Part shown: positions 36,401 to 46,538 of the stretch, piece by piece
Layout of the letters: each line of letters begins with the position of its first letter
Numbering within the stretch: the first letter of the stretch is position 1
DNA from: Macrostomum hystrix
Taxonomy: Eukaryota > Platyhelminthes > Macrostomidae
DNA: 64,000 nt
NCBI GenBank assembly: GCA_950097015.1
Contig: CATNEN010000001.1
Location: 24,122,501 to 24,186,500, forward strand
Reading direction: 5' to 3'
The notes under the pieces: generated by a model
Database searches by the model: none
Told to the model about the DNA's origin: nothing
What the model saw: only the letters and a program-made list of their open reading frames with translations
Position numbers and translations under genes: made by a program

Positions 36401-39400
36401 TGGCAGAAAGCAGACCAGAGCCAGCTGCAGTTGTGGTGGTGGCAGAAAGCAGACCAGAGCCAGCTGCAGTTGTGGTGGTGGCAGAAAGCAGACCAGAGCT
36501 AGCTGCAGTTGTGGTGTTGGCAGAAAGCAGACCAGAGCCAGCTGCAGTTGTGGTGGTGGCAGAAAGCAGACCAGAGCCAGCTGCAGTTGTGGTGTTGGCA
36601 GAAAGCAGACCAGAGCCAGCTGCAGTTGTGGTGTTGGCAGAAAGCAGACCAGAGCCAGCTGCAGTTGTGGGGGCTGTGGCAGAAAGCAGACCAGAGCCAG
36701 CTGCAGTTGTGGTGTTGGCAGAAAGCAGACCAGAGCCAGCTGCAGTTGTGGGGGCTGTGGCAGAAAGAAGACCAGAGCCAGCTGCAGTTGTGGGGGCTGT
36801 GGCAGAAAGAAGACCAGAGCCAGCTGCATTTGTGGGGGCTGTGGCAGAAAGCAGACCAGAGCCAGCTGCAGTTGTGGGGGCTGTGGCAGAAAGCAGACCA
36901 GAGCCAGCTGCAGTTGTGGGGGCTGTGGCAGAACACTGGCTAGCAGAAGCAGTCATTGTGGCTGAGACGAATAGCGCACTAGCAGTGGGCGCTTTAGCCG
37001 AAGATTCCAAGCCAGCCAAGAGTCCGCCTGCAGAAGCCGCAGCAGCAGAAGCGCCATTGCTCCCAGACCTGGTAGTAGGCGGGGTGGCCAACGATCCATC
37101 AGCACTAGGAGTTTTATTTGATGCCACCGGAGGTGTAGACAGCAGTGCGCTAAGCGTAGAAGCTTTGGTTGTTTGGTTGCTAGGCGCAGTGCCAGGCGCA
37201 GAGGTGGTCACTGAACTGCTTAAACCTGAACTTTTGGCTTCGCCAGAAGGAGCAATGAGACCCGGTACAGTGGAGGCAGGTGGAGGCGCAGTCGATAATG
37301 GCTTAGAAGCGGGGCTCGTTGAAGGCCCAGAAGCAGCGGCAGCAGGTTTTGCAACACTCGTTTGTGTAGCTTCAGCCGAACACAAGGCTGGAGCTTTGAG
37401 GCCGCCGACTGGGCCGCCAATTCCGGGACTGCCAGGCTGCGGGTTAGCAGCGGGGGAGGCGGCTGGCTGCTGCAAAAGCAGACTGCTTAACAGGTTGCTG
37501 ACGGGTGGCGCAGCGGGAGAAGGCGAACCCGACGGCTTCGGCGGAGTTTCTGCAAGCCGACGTCTGGCAACCTGGTGGACAATCGAGTGAACCAGCACGT
37601 CGGAGCTTGGCGAAGCCGATGACGCCGCAGCTGAAGCTTTCTTCTTGGGCGTCAGCTCCGGCGCAGGCGGCAGCTTAGTCGGCGAAGCGGCGGATGCGGC
37701 GGGTGATCGTCTAGGCGTCACTCGGCTTTTCTGCATAATCAAAGGCGACGTAGTTGACACGGAGGTCTGCTCAAACTCGCGCTCCAACTCGTCCAGCAGG
37801 TCCGTTGTCGGGGTAAATTTTGTGGCGAAGTCACCGGCATTGGCCTGCCGCGCGGCATCAACACGGAGTGCGGCGAAGCGGTTCATGAGCTGGTTCATAG
37901 CCTCCTCCTGCTGCTGGATGATGCGGTAGTTGGTGCGAATGGTTTGGTAAACAGAGTGCATAGGCGGCACCCGTCTCTGATGGATCAGTTGGCGCTGGTT
38001 CCTGGATGTGGCGGTTAGGCGAGAGTCCAGTATTTCGTGCAGATCAGCTGCCGAGGTTTCCAGACGATGCAGTTTGGCCTTGATGGCGATGATGCGGCTG
38101 CGCAGAGCTGGGTCCATGCTGGCCAGGCCGCCAGCCGCCAGCATCAGTCGGCGAGACTTGGCGTCGCGCTGAACGGCCAAAAGCGAGCTGGCGTACTGCT
38201 CCGCAGCGGCTGTCTCGAATATCGCCGCCTTCTGAGCTCTCAGCTCGGCGCTGATCTCGGCTAGAGTCTCGGGCAGGCCAGGCGAATGCTGCAGGGTTGT
38301 CTCCAACTGCCGGATGAAAGCTTTGGCAGCCTTTTGCGTGTCGAAAGCGGCCCGCTTAGCTAGCACTTCCTCGTTGGCTGCTTTAGCTGCGGCAATGTCA
38401 TTATGCAGGGCTAAAATCATGGCAGATATCTCACTATCTGGGTCAATGATTGGCTTCAGTGGCTGTGGCGGTCTCTGCTGAGGCTGCGGCTGCTTCAAAG
38501 CTCGAGCATGATGAATCGTGGACTGCTGGGGCGACGGCTTTTGTTGCAGTGGCTGCTGTTGCTGCGGCAGCTGTTGCAGTGGCTGCTGTTGCTGCGGCTG
38601 CTGTTGCTGCGGCTGCTGCTGCTGCGGCTGCTGTTGCAGTGGCTGCTGTTGCTGCTGCTGCTGTTGCAGTGGCTTTTGTTGCAGTGGCTGCTGTTGCTGC
38701 GGCTGCTGTTGCAGTGGCTGCTGTTGCAGTGGCTTCTGTTGCTGCAGCTGCTGTTGCAGTGGCTGCTGTTGCTGCGGCTGCTGTTGCTGCGGCTGCTGTT
38801 GCTGCGGCTTAGTTGGAGTCAGCGGCTTGGCTTTGACTGCAGCAGGCGCTGCTGTAAAAGTTGAAGGTGGAGTTGACATTTTCACTAAACTTAATGCCAC
38901 CGGCTGTGGCTGTAGAGGTGGTGGCTGCATGGGCAGCACAGCAGCAGCAGCGGATGACAGCGTGACTGGTTTAGGTGCCCGCGATGCTGGCTTGAAAGCG
39001 GTCGGAGTTCGAGTTAACGGCTGCCAGACCGATGCAGCTGAGGATGTTGAAGTAGGCGGGGGCACAACGGCAAACGGGCAGAGATAACCAGTGCTGGTGA
39101 CCGCATACACATGCAGGCCGGGTGCGACAGTTTCATCAGCGGTCACTGGCACAGGAGCCGAGGGCACAGCCGAGAAGGCCAGGCCCAGACAGAGCGAGTC
39201 TGTGCCATCGTTGGCAGCTGGAAGTGTCAGTCGCTTGCCATAAGGCGGCAGCAGTTCGCTCACAGCAGGCTCCTCACCCAGCAACTGCAACAGGCTGGAC
39301 TCAACCGAGGTAGACAATGCAGCAATGAGCAGAGACCACTGGGGCAGGTGGGCCAGGTGATAGAACACTGACCGACTGCCGGGCGGAACAAACGGCATAC

Positions 39401-40295
39401 CTATGTCGCCCAGATCGGTGTATACTGGCCTGCCGGGCTCCTTGGGACAGGCTAAGCAGCCACCGGAGCCGCCGATATTATCGTTGGAGCCGGCCAGAAG
39501 GAATCGAAATGTTGAAAGCCAGATAATGTTAGTGATGCCAGCTGACAGGTGAGCGCCAACAGCCATTGTGGCGTCAATCTTTCTCTTGCACGTCAGATTT
39601 AGATCGAACTGTTCCAGGTGAACAAAGCGCACCTGTTGGCCGCCATCTGACCTAGAGCCACAGAAGCATGCCACAAGCTGTTTGCCCTTGGGACTCCAGC
39701 AAGCCGCGGCTACTGGCCGATTCGACACTGAGCCAACTATTGTTAAACTGTCCGCGTCAGACAGCGAGTACAGACTTAAACTGCCGTCCGACATTAAACA
39801 GTAAAGACTGTCTGGCAGTTCAGGATTCCAGCCCAGCTGCCTGACCCACACATCTGGGCGCTGGGAGGCTCGGATTTCAAGGTAGGGCGCTGGTGGACTG
39901 GTCAGCTTGGCCGAGGAGAACCAGGCCAGCTCGTACAAACTGACGAATGCTCCACTGTTGCCCTGGGTGGCCACAGCTAGAAAGCTGCTATCAGCATTCA
40001 CAGCCAGTCCGCTGACTGCACCTTTGGACACTGGAACAATGGCGCGGAATGCGAAGCCATTAATCAGCTGGGTGGAAGTTTTGTGCGTTCTCAAAGTGTC
40101 AGATTCAATATCCGCTGTGCTGGCGACGACAAAATCTGTTGACCGGGCAGCGATGACAAGGCCCTGGCCAGTGCAGGCCACTAGACTGGCTTGACCTAGT
40201 CTGGCTACAAAATCCTTTGGATAGCCGCTTCCTAGGCCAAGATCAATGCGGCCCAGAGACAGGCATTGCAGATTGTCAATGTCTTTGGTCTGCAT
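33411..40295 (-). CDS. NUP214: nucleoporin Nup214 with minisatellite-encoded repeat domain
   Basis: A single uninterrupted frame of 2,294 residues with ATG at 40295. Residues 1-430 resemble the Nup214 beta-propeller: CWSPKGKQL and STGYLCPF match the human protein (CWSPKGKQL, STDGVLCPF). Residues 493-586 are polyQ broken by P and L. A coiled-coil-type region spans about 610-850 and includes a block (VPPMHSVYQTIRTNYRIIQQ) like the human one that pairs with Nup88/Nup62. Residues 1122-1622 are about 36 GSGLLSAT-type repeats and 1635-2100 about 28 GGLFSA-type repeats. The last 200 residues hold about nine true FG motifs (GLFG, VFGG, SFGS). Nup214 sits on the cytoplasmic face of the pore in mRNA and CRM1 export. 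Lack of introns and scarcity of FG are unusual. CAG lies 4 nt before the ATG. Confidence 0.88.
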   Translation of the reverse strand: MQTKDIDNLQCLSLGRIDLGLGSGYPKDFVARLGQASLVACTGQGLVIAARSTDFVVASTADIESDTLRTHKTSTQLINGFAFRAIVPVSKGAVSGLAVNADSSFLAVATQGNSGAFVSLYELAWFSSAKLTSPPAPYLEIRASQRPDVWVRQLGWNPELPDSLYCLMSDGSLSLYSLSDADSLTIVGSVSNRPVAAACWSPKGKQLVACFCGSRSDGGQQVRFVHLEQFDLNLTCKRKIDATMAVGAHLSAGITNIIWLSTFRFLLAGSNDNIGGSGGCLACPKEPGRPVYTDLGDIGMPFVPPGSRSVFYHLAHLPQWSLLIAALSTSVESSLLQLLGEEPAVSELLPPYGKRLTLPAANDGTDSLCLGLAFSAVPSAPVPVTADETVAPGLHVYAVTSTGYLCPFAVVPPPTSTSSAASVWQPLTRTPTAFKPASRAPKPVTLSSAAAAVLPMQPPPLQPQPVALSLVKMSTPPSTFTAAPAAVKAKPLTPTKPQQQQPQQQQPQQQQPLQQQLQQQKPLQQQPLQQQPQQQQPLQQKPLQQQQQQQQPLQQQPQQQQPQQQQPQQQQPLQQLPQQQQPLQQKPSPQQSTIHHARALKQPQPQQRPPQPLKPIIDPDSEISAMILALHNDIAAAKAANEEVLAKRAAFDTQKAAKAFIRQLETTLQHSPGLPETLAEISAELRAQKAAIFETAAAEQYASSLLAVQRDAKSRRLMLAAGGLASMDPALRSRIIAIKAKLHRLETSAADLHEILDSRLTATSRNQRQLIHQRRVPPMHSVYQTIRTNYRIIQQQEEAMNQLMNRFAALRVDAARQANAGDFATKFTPTTDLLDELEREFEQTSVSTTSPLIMQKSRVTPRRSPAASAASPTKLPPAPELTPKKKASAAASSASPSSDVLVHSIVHQVARRRLAETPPKPSGSPSPAAPPVSNLLSSLLLQQPAASPAANPQPGSPGIGGPVGGLKAPALCSAEATQTSVAKPAAAASGPSTSPASKPLSTAPPPASTVPGLIAPSGEAKSSGLSSSVTTSAPGTAPSNQTTKASTLSALLSTPPVASNKTPSADGSLATPPTTRSGSNGASAAAASAGGLLAGLESSAKAPTASALFVSATMTASASQCSATAPTTAAGSGLLSATAPTTAAGSGLLSATAPTNAAGSGLLSATAPTTAAGSGLLSATAPTTAAGSGLLSANTTTAAGSGLLSATAPTTAAGSGLLSANTTTAAGSGLLSANTTTAAGSGLLSATTTTAAGSGLLSANTTTAASSGLLSATTTTAAGSGLLSATTTTAAGSGLLSATTTTAAGSGLLSANTTTAAGSGLLSATTTTAAGSGLLSATTTTAAGSGLLSATAPTTAAGSGLLSATAPTTAAGSGLLSANTTTAAGSDLLSATAPTTAAGSGLLSATAPTTAAGSGLLSATAPTTAAGSGLLSATAPTTAAGSGLLSANTTTAAGSDLLSATAPTTAAGSGLLSATAPTTAAGSGLLSATAPTTAAGSGLLSATAPTTAAGSGLLSATTTTAAGSGLLSANTTTAAGSGLLSATAPTTAAGSGLLSATAPTTAAGSGLLSANTTTAAGSGLLSANTTTAAGSGQLSANTTTAAGSGRLSASTTTAASSGQFSATAPTTAKTSSTGGIFSSQKTTSIGTGGLFSTPATTPGAGGGLFSNSGAATGGGLFSAPATTGAGSGGLFSASATTGAGSGGLFSASATTGAGSGGLFSASATTGAGSGGLFSASATTGAGSGGLFSASATTGAGSGGLFSASATTGAGSGGLFSASATTGAGSGGLFSASATTGAGSGGLFSAAPATTGTGSGGLFSASATTGAGSGGLFSATPATAGAGSGGLFSATPATTGAGSGGLFSAPATTGAGSGGLFSASATTGAGSGGLFSATPATTGAGSGGLFSATPATTGAGAGGLFSASATTGAGSGGLFSASATTGAGSGGLFSAPATTGAGSGGLFSASATTGAGSGGLFSASATTGAGSGGLFSASATTGAGSGGLFSASATTRAGSGGLFSASATTGAGSGGLFSAAPATTGAGSGGLFSAPATTGAGSGGLFSSASPSSSHGGQQQSLGDVGGLFSALSTGGSSTGGLFGASSATVGAGVFGGGGEGGGLFSSSASSRSAGANPFGGGSVFGGGSGFKSGGGLFSGTSVLSNATASKSPTLPASAGLFGGGGGSSGGGGGLFSGGSGAASTAAGLFNSAPQFASPFAGPVTGSPVVGSGGGGGGLFGSFGSGGAAGAASSGGFGMQSAVSSGPMFGDFAGGTAQQQQQQQQQPPPSSPAFSQRRA
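34110..35275 (-). repeat. coding minisatellite R11 in Nup214 (GGLFS repeats, 42-45 bp)
   Basis: Units encode GSGGLFSASATTGA, with some having one extra residue. Phenylalanine is kept but followed by S, not G. All length changes are multiples of three. The other strand is open too (434 codons), an antisense by-product. Confidence 0.9.
35440..36935 (-). repeat. coding minisatellite R12 in Nup214 (GLLS repeats, 39-42 bp)
   Basis: Units encode GSGLLSATAPTTAA or GSGLLSATTTTAA. Phenylalanine is almost absent. The antisense strand is open for 683 codons over a wider span; I treat that as incidental. Confidence 0.9.
38535..38815 (-). repeat. polyglutamine-coding CAG/CAA repeat in Nup214
   Basis: Q3-Q8 runs separated by P, LQ or K, coded by mixed CAG/CAA. 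It lies between the propeller and the coiled coil. Confidence 0.9.
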
Positions 40296-40818
40296 GCAGC
40301 TGATTGGTCAAGAGGCTAGAAATATTTGATAAGCATATTAATGCTACTTTGTAATAGGCTTATCAAGTGCAAAAACAATTGTCATGTAAAGTTCTGCACA
40401 TTTATAATAATAGCTAAGATACAGTAGCAAAGTAACTTCACATAAATGAAAAACTTAATAGCAATTAGTTAGTGAACTTTAAAATAAAATTTAAGGGTTT
40501 CAGTTCCGATTGTTTACTTAGAAATAGTAGTGCATAAAATTATTATTATGAAAAACTCCAACTCATACAACTGAAATATTTTTGACACTAGTCTCATTTA
40601 AATTGCTGATTTAGATTAAACTGTTTAACTTGCTTTTATATATGGGTACACTATATAATAAAAAAGTGCCACTTGCACATGTCATTCAATTATTAATATT
40701 TTAATATTGGCTATTTATTACGACTGCCTGTTAGATGCACATAAAATTAAAATTAAAATTAAATAAAAAAAGTTGAAATGCACATATTTGCAAATTAAAT
40801 TGCAAGTAACACAAAATT
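40296..40818. other. 5' flank of Nup214
   Basis: AT-rich. A CCAAT box on the minus strand (ATTGG near 40303) falls just upstream of the start codon. No gene. Confidence 0.4.
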
Positions 40819-41126
40819 TATAATAATAATAATTGATTACACCTGCCCCAATTGGGTCAGATGTGCAGCCGACAGCATAGCCGCAGCTAATGCGCGGCGC
40901 ATCTGAAGGCTGCGTACAGCTGTTCAGTCCATGGACTGGGGGGATGCCACACCCACCTTCAATTATCCCAGCTGATGCAGGTACCCATTTAACAGCTGGG
41001 TGAACTGAAGCAATGCAGAGTTAAGTGTCTTGCTAAAGGATGCTAATTGTTCCAGTGGAGTCGGGAATCGAACCCCCAACCTTCAAGTCGTGAGTCCGAC
41101 GTCTTAACCACTAGGCTACAACCTCT
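40819..41126 (-). mobile_element. tRNA-derived SINE
   Basis: On the minus strand an A box TAGCCTAGTGG (41118-41108) and a B box GGTTCGATTCC (41074-41064) lie about 33 bp apart in a tRNA-like head. A body follows with AGCAAGACACTTAA and AAATGGGTACCTG, words common in animal tRNA SINEs. A short (ATT)n tail ends at about 40,819. AAAATTTA flanks it at 40813-40820 and 41145-41152 and may be a target duplication. No mature tRNA gene: the acceptor and anticodon arms are degraded. Confidence 0.8.
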
Positions 41127-41517
41127 TGGTTGTAGCTTAGTTTTAAAATTTAGATTAGATTTAAATATAAATTTTAATCAGTAGCATTGGCAGTAAACAT
41201 TATGTAGAAGTTAATGTCACATGATTAAAAAAGTCTAGTTGAATTATAGCCAGCCATATAGCCAACAAAGTTTTTTTCATAAAGAAATCATTAACGATAT
41301 AAAAAGAATTCATGATACATATAAGCTTTCTTGGTCTATGGCAGAGCAGTTAACACATTTGCTGGTTACAGCAATGCCCCTAAGCTTGATTCCTAATTTC
41401 ATATCTGTATAGCAGATGACAAAATGCTTGGAATGGTTGGCAATCTCCTTGTGCCATAAAATAAGTATTAAAAAGTGTCATTAAAGTTTTTGTTATTATG
41501 GTCATGAGTGCTATATT

Positions 41518-42142
41518 CCATAGTCAGGATCACATTCTGTGCCAGAAATTTCTGGTGCACAATCAGGACACCTGACATACACTAAGTGCACACTTTGTGG
41601 CACACATCGGTGCATTATGGCATAGTATTACACTGAACTGAACTTTTTATTTTTTGTACTCCTGTATGCCAACTCATATAAATTATGATAAGGTGTATGC
41701 TAATAAACCATTTCAAAACATAAGAAAAATTTTAAAAATAGTATTTTTGAAAGCCAATCCAAAAGCAAAAAACACATTTAAATAGCATGTGTTTAAACAT
41801 TAGATTAAAAAATACAGAACATATTTTGTTTACCTAATTATCACGATCTTAAAAAAATCCGGCATATTTTATTTAAATATATTGATTTATTCATTTCACT
41901 TGCAACTTGGCACTTGCATATGCCCTTGCTTGGCACTTATTTGGCATATAGGCCACCTTTTGGACAATGGCACACAATACAAATCACCTAGTCACATGGA
42001 CTCACAGTGTTGCCTGCCTCAGGCTGATAGGATTAGGGAATAGGTGTAACTGGTGCACAACAGCATTTTTCCTAGTATAACTGACACACAAAAGCTCTTT
42101 TGGGGTGGCTTGACACACATACATACATAATCCTGACTATGG
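41518..42142. mobile_element. candidate MITE with 13-bp terminal inverted repeats
   Basis: CCATAGTCAGGAT at 41518-41530 is repeated inverted at 42130-42142. The 625-bp interior has no reading frame but several GGCACAC/TGGCAC words. I see no clear target duplication. Confidence 0.4.
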
Positions 42143-43838
42143 GCAGTGGGCCTAGGCAATATAGAAAATTAAATGGCTCTGCAACAGGGCATCAGAAATG
42201 CCATGCATAGCCCTGAATTTGGCCTTGACATAGGCCCATTGTGTTGGTGTAGAGTCTGTAGACTGTGGGGTTGTTGGGTCCACAAAATGCAGCTTGTGAT
42301 TTAAAACAGCATGGTTTTGCATTATTACAATTGCTGTTTAACTATTATAAGCACCCAATGACCCTCCCAGTAAGCAAAAATGTAAAATTAATTTGACATC
42401 ACAAACTAAGAGATTGCCAAATATTAAACAGGATAAAATGGTAGGCACATGACCAAGACTGCTATAGCTCTGAATGGCTCCATAGATAAGAGATCAGGTC
42501 ACCACATAAACCCATTTCTAATTAGCCAAGATTGGGGTAGAGAATGACTATTGCAATCCAAAGGATAGCAGAACAAGGGATAGCTCAGGCCTACTATCAT
42601 TTCATGAAAAGCTTCATGCCTCAAAAATGTGTAAATGAAAACAAAAAGATGATGTTTTAATAAAGGCTTGGCTAGGCCTAGCTTTTATTGTAAGTATAAG
42701 CACAAAGTTAGCATAGAGTTGGTTATGTATGTTTAAATAATATAAAAATAGTTTTCAGCCATGAGAACAAACAGAGCTCTTATAACAGTGAAGTCTTTCC
42801 TTACACATTTATGATTTATACATGCAATCTTAAACATTTAATATTTAAGGAAAGCAAGTCTTATTAGGCCTATCTCTCATTTCTCTAACAACAGATTGTC
42901 TTCCAATGAAAGTCTTTTAATTTTCGTTTTAAAAGCACTTGGCTTAATAATAGGCTACTAAGGGGCTTTAGATTTGAAATTGAATTACTCATTTGCCAGT
43001 AAACCTCCAAAAGACCCCCAGCCACCGCCAACCTCATATTTACCCACCCAAGCTGTCTAATAGAATATCATTAGTTATTCCCCCTGCATCCCCACCCCAG
43101 CTATAGCGGTCTTGGTATGTGGTGGTCTAGGTCCTACACCAAATGTAGGCTTAAGGAATGAAGTGTCTAATAAATATACAAATGGGTACTGACATGATTA
43201 TTTTTAATAGTAAAAGCTAGCTTAATAATGGAAACAAAAACGAAAATTTTCCTTTACTATAACCTAATATATAAGCAATTATACTGTAATACTCTTAGGT
43301 ACTCATTTTAAATGTACGACTTTTTATATTTATGCCATTTTTATATTGCAACGTGTTACCTTTCGTATTTATAATTGATTGCTTTTTAATTGTTATAATA
43401 TTTGTTTTAACGATGATATTAAATATATAATAGAATTAATATAGTCAATCAATAAGAGTTCGCGTTGATTCGGCTGCAGTTTGCACCAAGGTTCGAATAT
43501 CAGAAGATTTGAACGCGGCCTTCGACATGCTCTAATATTACAATACAGCTTTTTTCACAAGCTTTGTTGCTGGAAATGTAACATTATTGCCCCTTTCCCT
43601 CAAAATCTTGCGCTGATTAATTTAATTTATCTAGCCCTAACGGATTACTGTACGTAAAGCACCTAGTTTTACAGTATGCTTACGTTAAACTTGGTTGTAA
43701 TGTATGTTAATACCATAAGATTTAAACTCATATTCGCGTCTATTCGTGCGCGGCGCGTTACCGGCATTTCGCTAATATAATAAAATATTAAATAATAAAT
43801 ACCTTTCTCAATAAATAATTCGCAACAATATAATTTAA
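42143..43838. other. AT-rich intergenic sequence
   Basis: No gene or RNA recognised. Confidence 0.5.
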
Positions 43839-43961
43839 GTCGTTCCGTCTACAAATGGCGACCACGCCAGAACGAGCCTCAAAACAATTATCCGTAAGCC
43901 CATATCATATGACGTCGACACAGACTGGGACGGCATTGACTCGACCTGGGATGAAGATGAT

Positions 43962-44318
43962 ATGGATCAGTCTGATTGGAAAGACCATGAGTCAGAATAT
44001 GAAGACGACAACGGCCATAAAGCCGACTGGGTCGTTCTCGACGACAAAGACGATAAAACGGCTAAACGGGGCTGCGGCCGTTGTGTCCCATGCAAGCGGA
44101 AGGTGGATTGTGGCCGGTGTGACGTCTGCCTGCACCAAACTACTCTGAAGTCAGGCTGCCGATTGCGCTGCTGTGCCAATCCTCATTTGCAAAGGATCAG
44201 CTTAAGTCAGGACTGTCACGTTGCTGTTGCCCACAAGGAAACTATTACAGTTAGTACCCAGGTCGACGACCGTGACACAGGTGCGGCAAACGCGCCGACA
44301 GCGTCAGCAAAAAGCTGA
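43962..44318 (+). CDS. CXXC-type zinc-finger protein, probably mobile-element derived or broken
   Basis: A 118-residue frame with an acidic N-terminus, then C38-x2-C41-x2-C44-x5-C50-x2-C53-x2-C56, and after nine residues C66RLRCC. This is the cysteine spacing of CXXC domains, which bind unmethylated CpG. The KFGG motif of classical CXXC domains is missing. The frame is open upstream to 43839 without an ATG. An ATG at 43855 in another frame runs into GTAAGC, so splicing from it is possible. It ends at a stop just after an A5 run; plausible coding character continues in another frame (44319-44581). I read it as a frameshifted or mis-segmented gene. It lies 2.4 kb upstream of a tyrosine recombinase on the same strand. 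Confidence 0.5.
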   Translation: MDQSDWKDHESEYEDDNGHKADWVVLDDKDDKTAKRGCGRCVPCKRKVDCGRCDVCLHQTTLKSGCRLRCCANPHLQRISLSQDCHVAVAHKETITVSTQVDDRDTGAANAPTASAKS

Positions 44319-44957
44319 ATCCAGTCAACGACGTGCAGTTCAATCAGCACGAACATCAACTATGCGTGCTGGAGCGTTCTGCAGAAGGTCCCCAGCAGCT
44401 TTCAAATCGGCAGTCAGATGAGGATCCTCAGCTGCCATCTCAACTGCCATCAGCGACCAGAGACGAGCCAAGGACGCTCGCCCATGCCCTGTCTGAGTTG
44501 CCATGCGACGCCAAGCACTGCAGGCATCCGTCGCTGGAGGGTAAAGGTTCACTGGTCAGTCAGCACTGCATGCACGATTAAAGAGCCAGTTGGGCAATCT
44601 GAACCAGCATCCGTGACAACACCAGCGTTGGCACCCCCGTCAACATCACTTGCTGAGAGCTCCGCCGTATCTGAGCATCGTCTGAGAGCCTCGGGTAGCG
44701 TGGGGCAGAAGGAGCCCCCCGCGCACTCAGTTCGGCGTCCTGTCCGGCACCGTGTCATGCGCACCGCTCGGCGTCGAAAGCGACGCCGTCAGCTCCGCTG
44801 TCCTAAAAGTCAGCGCGCAGGGCGACACATGCGGGGCCGTCGCGATCATCGGCGACGCAGTGGGCTAGGCTGGCTCCGAGTGGAGCCATGTATGACTCTA
44901 TGGAGGACCAGCGCCATCTGCCGCACTCTGTTACCGCCAGAGACACCTGGTGACTGA
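44319..44957 (+). pseudogene. possible continuation of the CXXC gene in shifted frames
   Basis: GC-rich sequence with two overlapping frames. One (44333-44581) is polar and acidic, DEDPQLPSQLPSATRDEP. The next (44418-44957) becomes strongly basic, RRRKRRRQLR. The switch between frames suggests indels in a decaying gene or unrecognised introns. No domain recognised. Confidence 0.3.
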
Positions 44958-46410
44958 TGGCAGGCGACCACCCGGTTTCGCCGATGCTGTCTGGCAGTCA
45001 GCTCTGATCAGCTCGACCCCGGCGGACTCAGGATTCGCACAGAGTAAATGCGCAACTTTAGGATCCAACTGCTGTCTTCTGCCTTCGGTAAATGCACTTG
45101 GCCTTTGGACTACTGTGTTCTCTACATTCGTTACTTAAAGTAGTGCGTTTTTTATAGCGCTTGACTTTGCGTTGGCTTTGGCTGCGGCATTCCAGGACAG
45201 GTGTTCTTTGGCCATCTGTCGCAGCGCATGCCTGGGGTTTTCGCTGCATGTACTATTCCCCGTTTGTTTTTTTTGCAACTCCGCGAGGTCCAGGACGACG
45301 AGCCTTGACCAGTTTCAGGCTTCGTGCTCCTGTTGTGACCGGGCTGCGTTTTTTGGCCCCGTTTGCTGTCGTGCCGTTGCTTTGAGTAGCTGTTGTATGT
45401 AACTGGCTAGCTATTGCACGGATCAGCACGGTTTGTAGAGACTTTGTGCACCTACCTCTGCCCCACCCACTTATCAGTAGTGCATCGTGTTTAGCTGCCT
45501 TTCGCATTCCAGTGTACATGGAATTGGTTTTTGGTTTATTATTTTGTGATTGTTTTAATGCATGGCTACACAAATGTTTTATGTGTTCCCCAGTTGAAAA
45601 TATGCTAATGATTTCACCATTTTTTGTTATAATCGCTACAAATATTCTATCGAATTCTCAACTCGGTTATCTGCTTATCGTTATATATGCATGTTGTAAT
45701 TCTCAATGGGGACATTGACTTTTGGCGGAGCGGAGGGGAGCGATTTTCTTGCCCCATTTGAATGTGCGCATTTACTGTAATCTTCCATATTTTAACATTC
45801 GCGATGTAATATTGTACTAGTATTATATTGTATTCGTATTTTACTTCCTTTATCTACTGTAATTTACTGTATTCGTATTTGTTTTAATGTTTGTTACTTG
45901 AATACTGCACGTCATCGCGAACCCTTAGTCTGTACGCTGATATTTAAATACACAATTATGGTGATTGGCGGCCAGACCAGTGGCACTCGTGGGTTAATTG
46001 CTCAAATTCGGCCTTGTAACCATTGGGAGTTGCGTTGTGTATTGTTCATAATTTAAAGCGGCCTTGGCAACATGCATTTTTGTTACAGAAAAGCAAATTA
46101 CATTGGCCGACGGGCTACAGCTAATGTTTTTTTCTTAAGATTATGTATTTATAGGACATGTATAAAAACTACGAGCTGCAAAGGGTTGCTGCAATGCTGC
46201 GAATAAACAAGTGTACTAGCAAGACATGTTAATGCACGATAAAGGTTTAACTTTCTGATTGTTAAAGAAAACAATCGTGATTGATTGTTTTTGTGCTGTG
46301 TGCGAGCGATTTGAAAATAAACCTTTTTATAACAAAGTCGAATGAGCCAAGTCTTAATTTAGTAAATACTAACTTTGTTAAATTTATTTTAGTTAAATTT
46401 AGGGTTTAAG
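44958..46410. other. unique sequence, no gene
   Basis: Moderate GC to 45.4 kb, then AT-rich. Two AATAAA words (about 46,204 and 46,315) could end a CXXC transcript. Short frames here have no domains. Confidence 0.4.
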
Positions 46411-46538
46411 AAAAATACATCCCTAAACTCTATGTGTCATCTCACTTAAATTCATGCGCTAAAAATACAACCCGCAAATTTATGTAACAATCAGTAAGAA
46501 ATCTCCGGGTTGTATTTAATTACAACCCGCAAATTGGC
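46411..46538. repeat. AAAAATACAWCCC motif cluster upstream of the recombinase
   Basis: AAAAATACATCCC at 46411-46423, AAAAATACAACCCGCAAATT at 46461, and TACAACCCGCAAATT again at 46521. The first recurs at 48276-48288 beyond the gene, so direct repeats bracket the recombinase. Confidence 0.7.
46506..46529. promoter_or_regulatory. lox-like inverted repeat, candidate recombinase core site
   Basis: Perfect 9-bp arms CGGGTTGTA (46506-46514) and TACAACCCG (46521-46529) flank a 6-bp spacer, TTTAAT. This is the geometry of tyrosine recombinase core sites. It lies about 180 bp before the recombinase start codon. Function is inferred. Confidence 0.4.

Noticed and set aside
34138-37590. Plus-strand frames of 434 and 683 codons
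   Set aside because: Antisense to the Nup214 coding repeats; the minus frame alone continues into recognisable domains.
41050-41126. Functional tRNA gene
   Set aside because: A and B boxes are present but the cloverleaf arms do not pair well and a SINE body follows.
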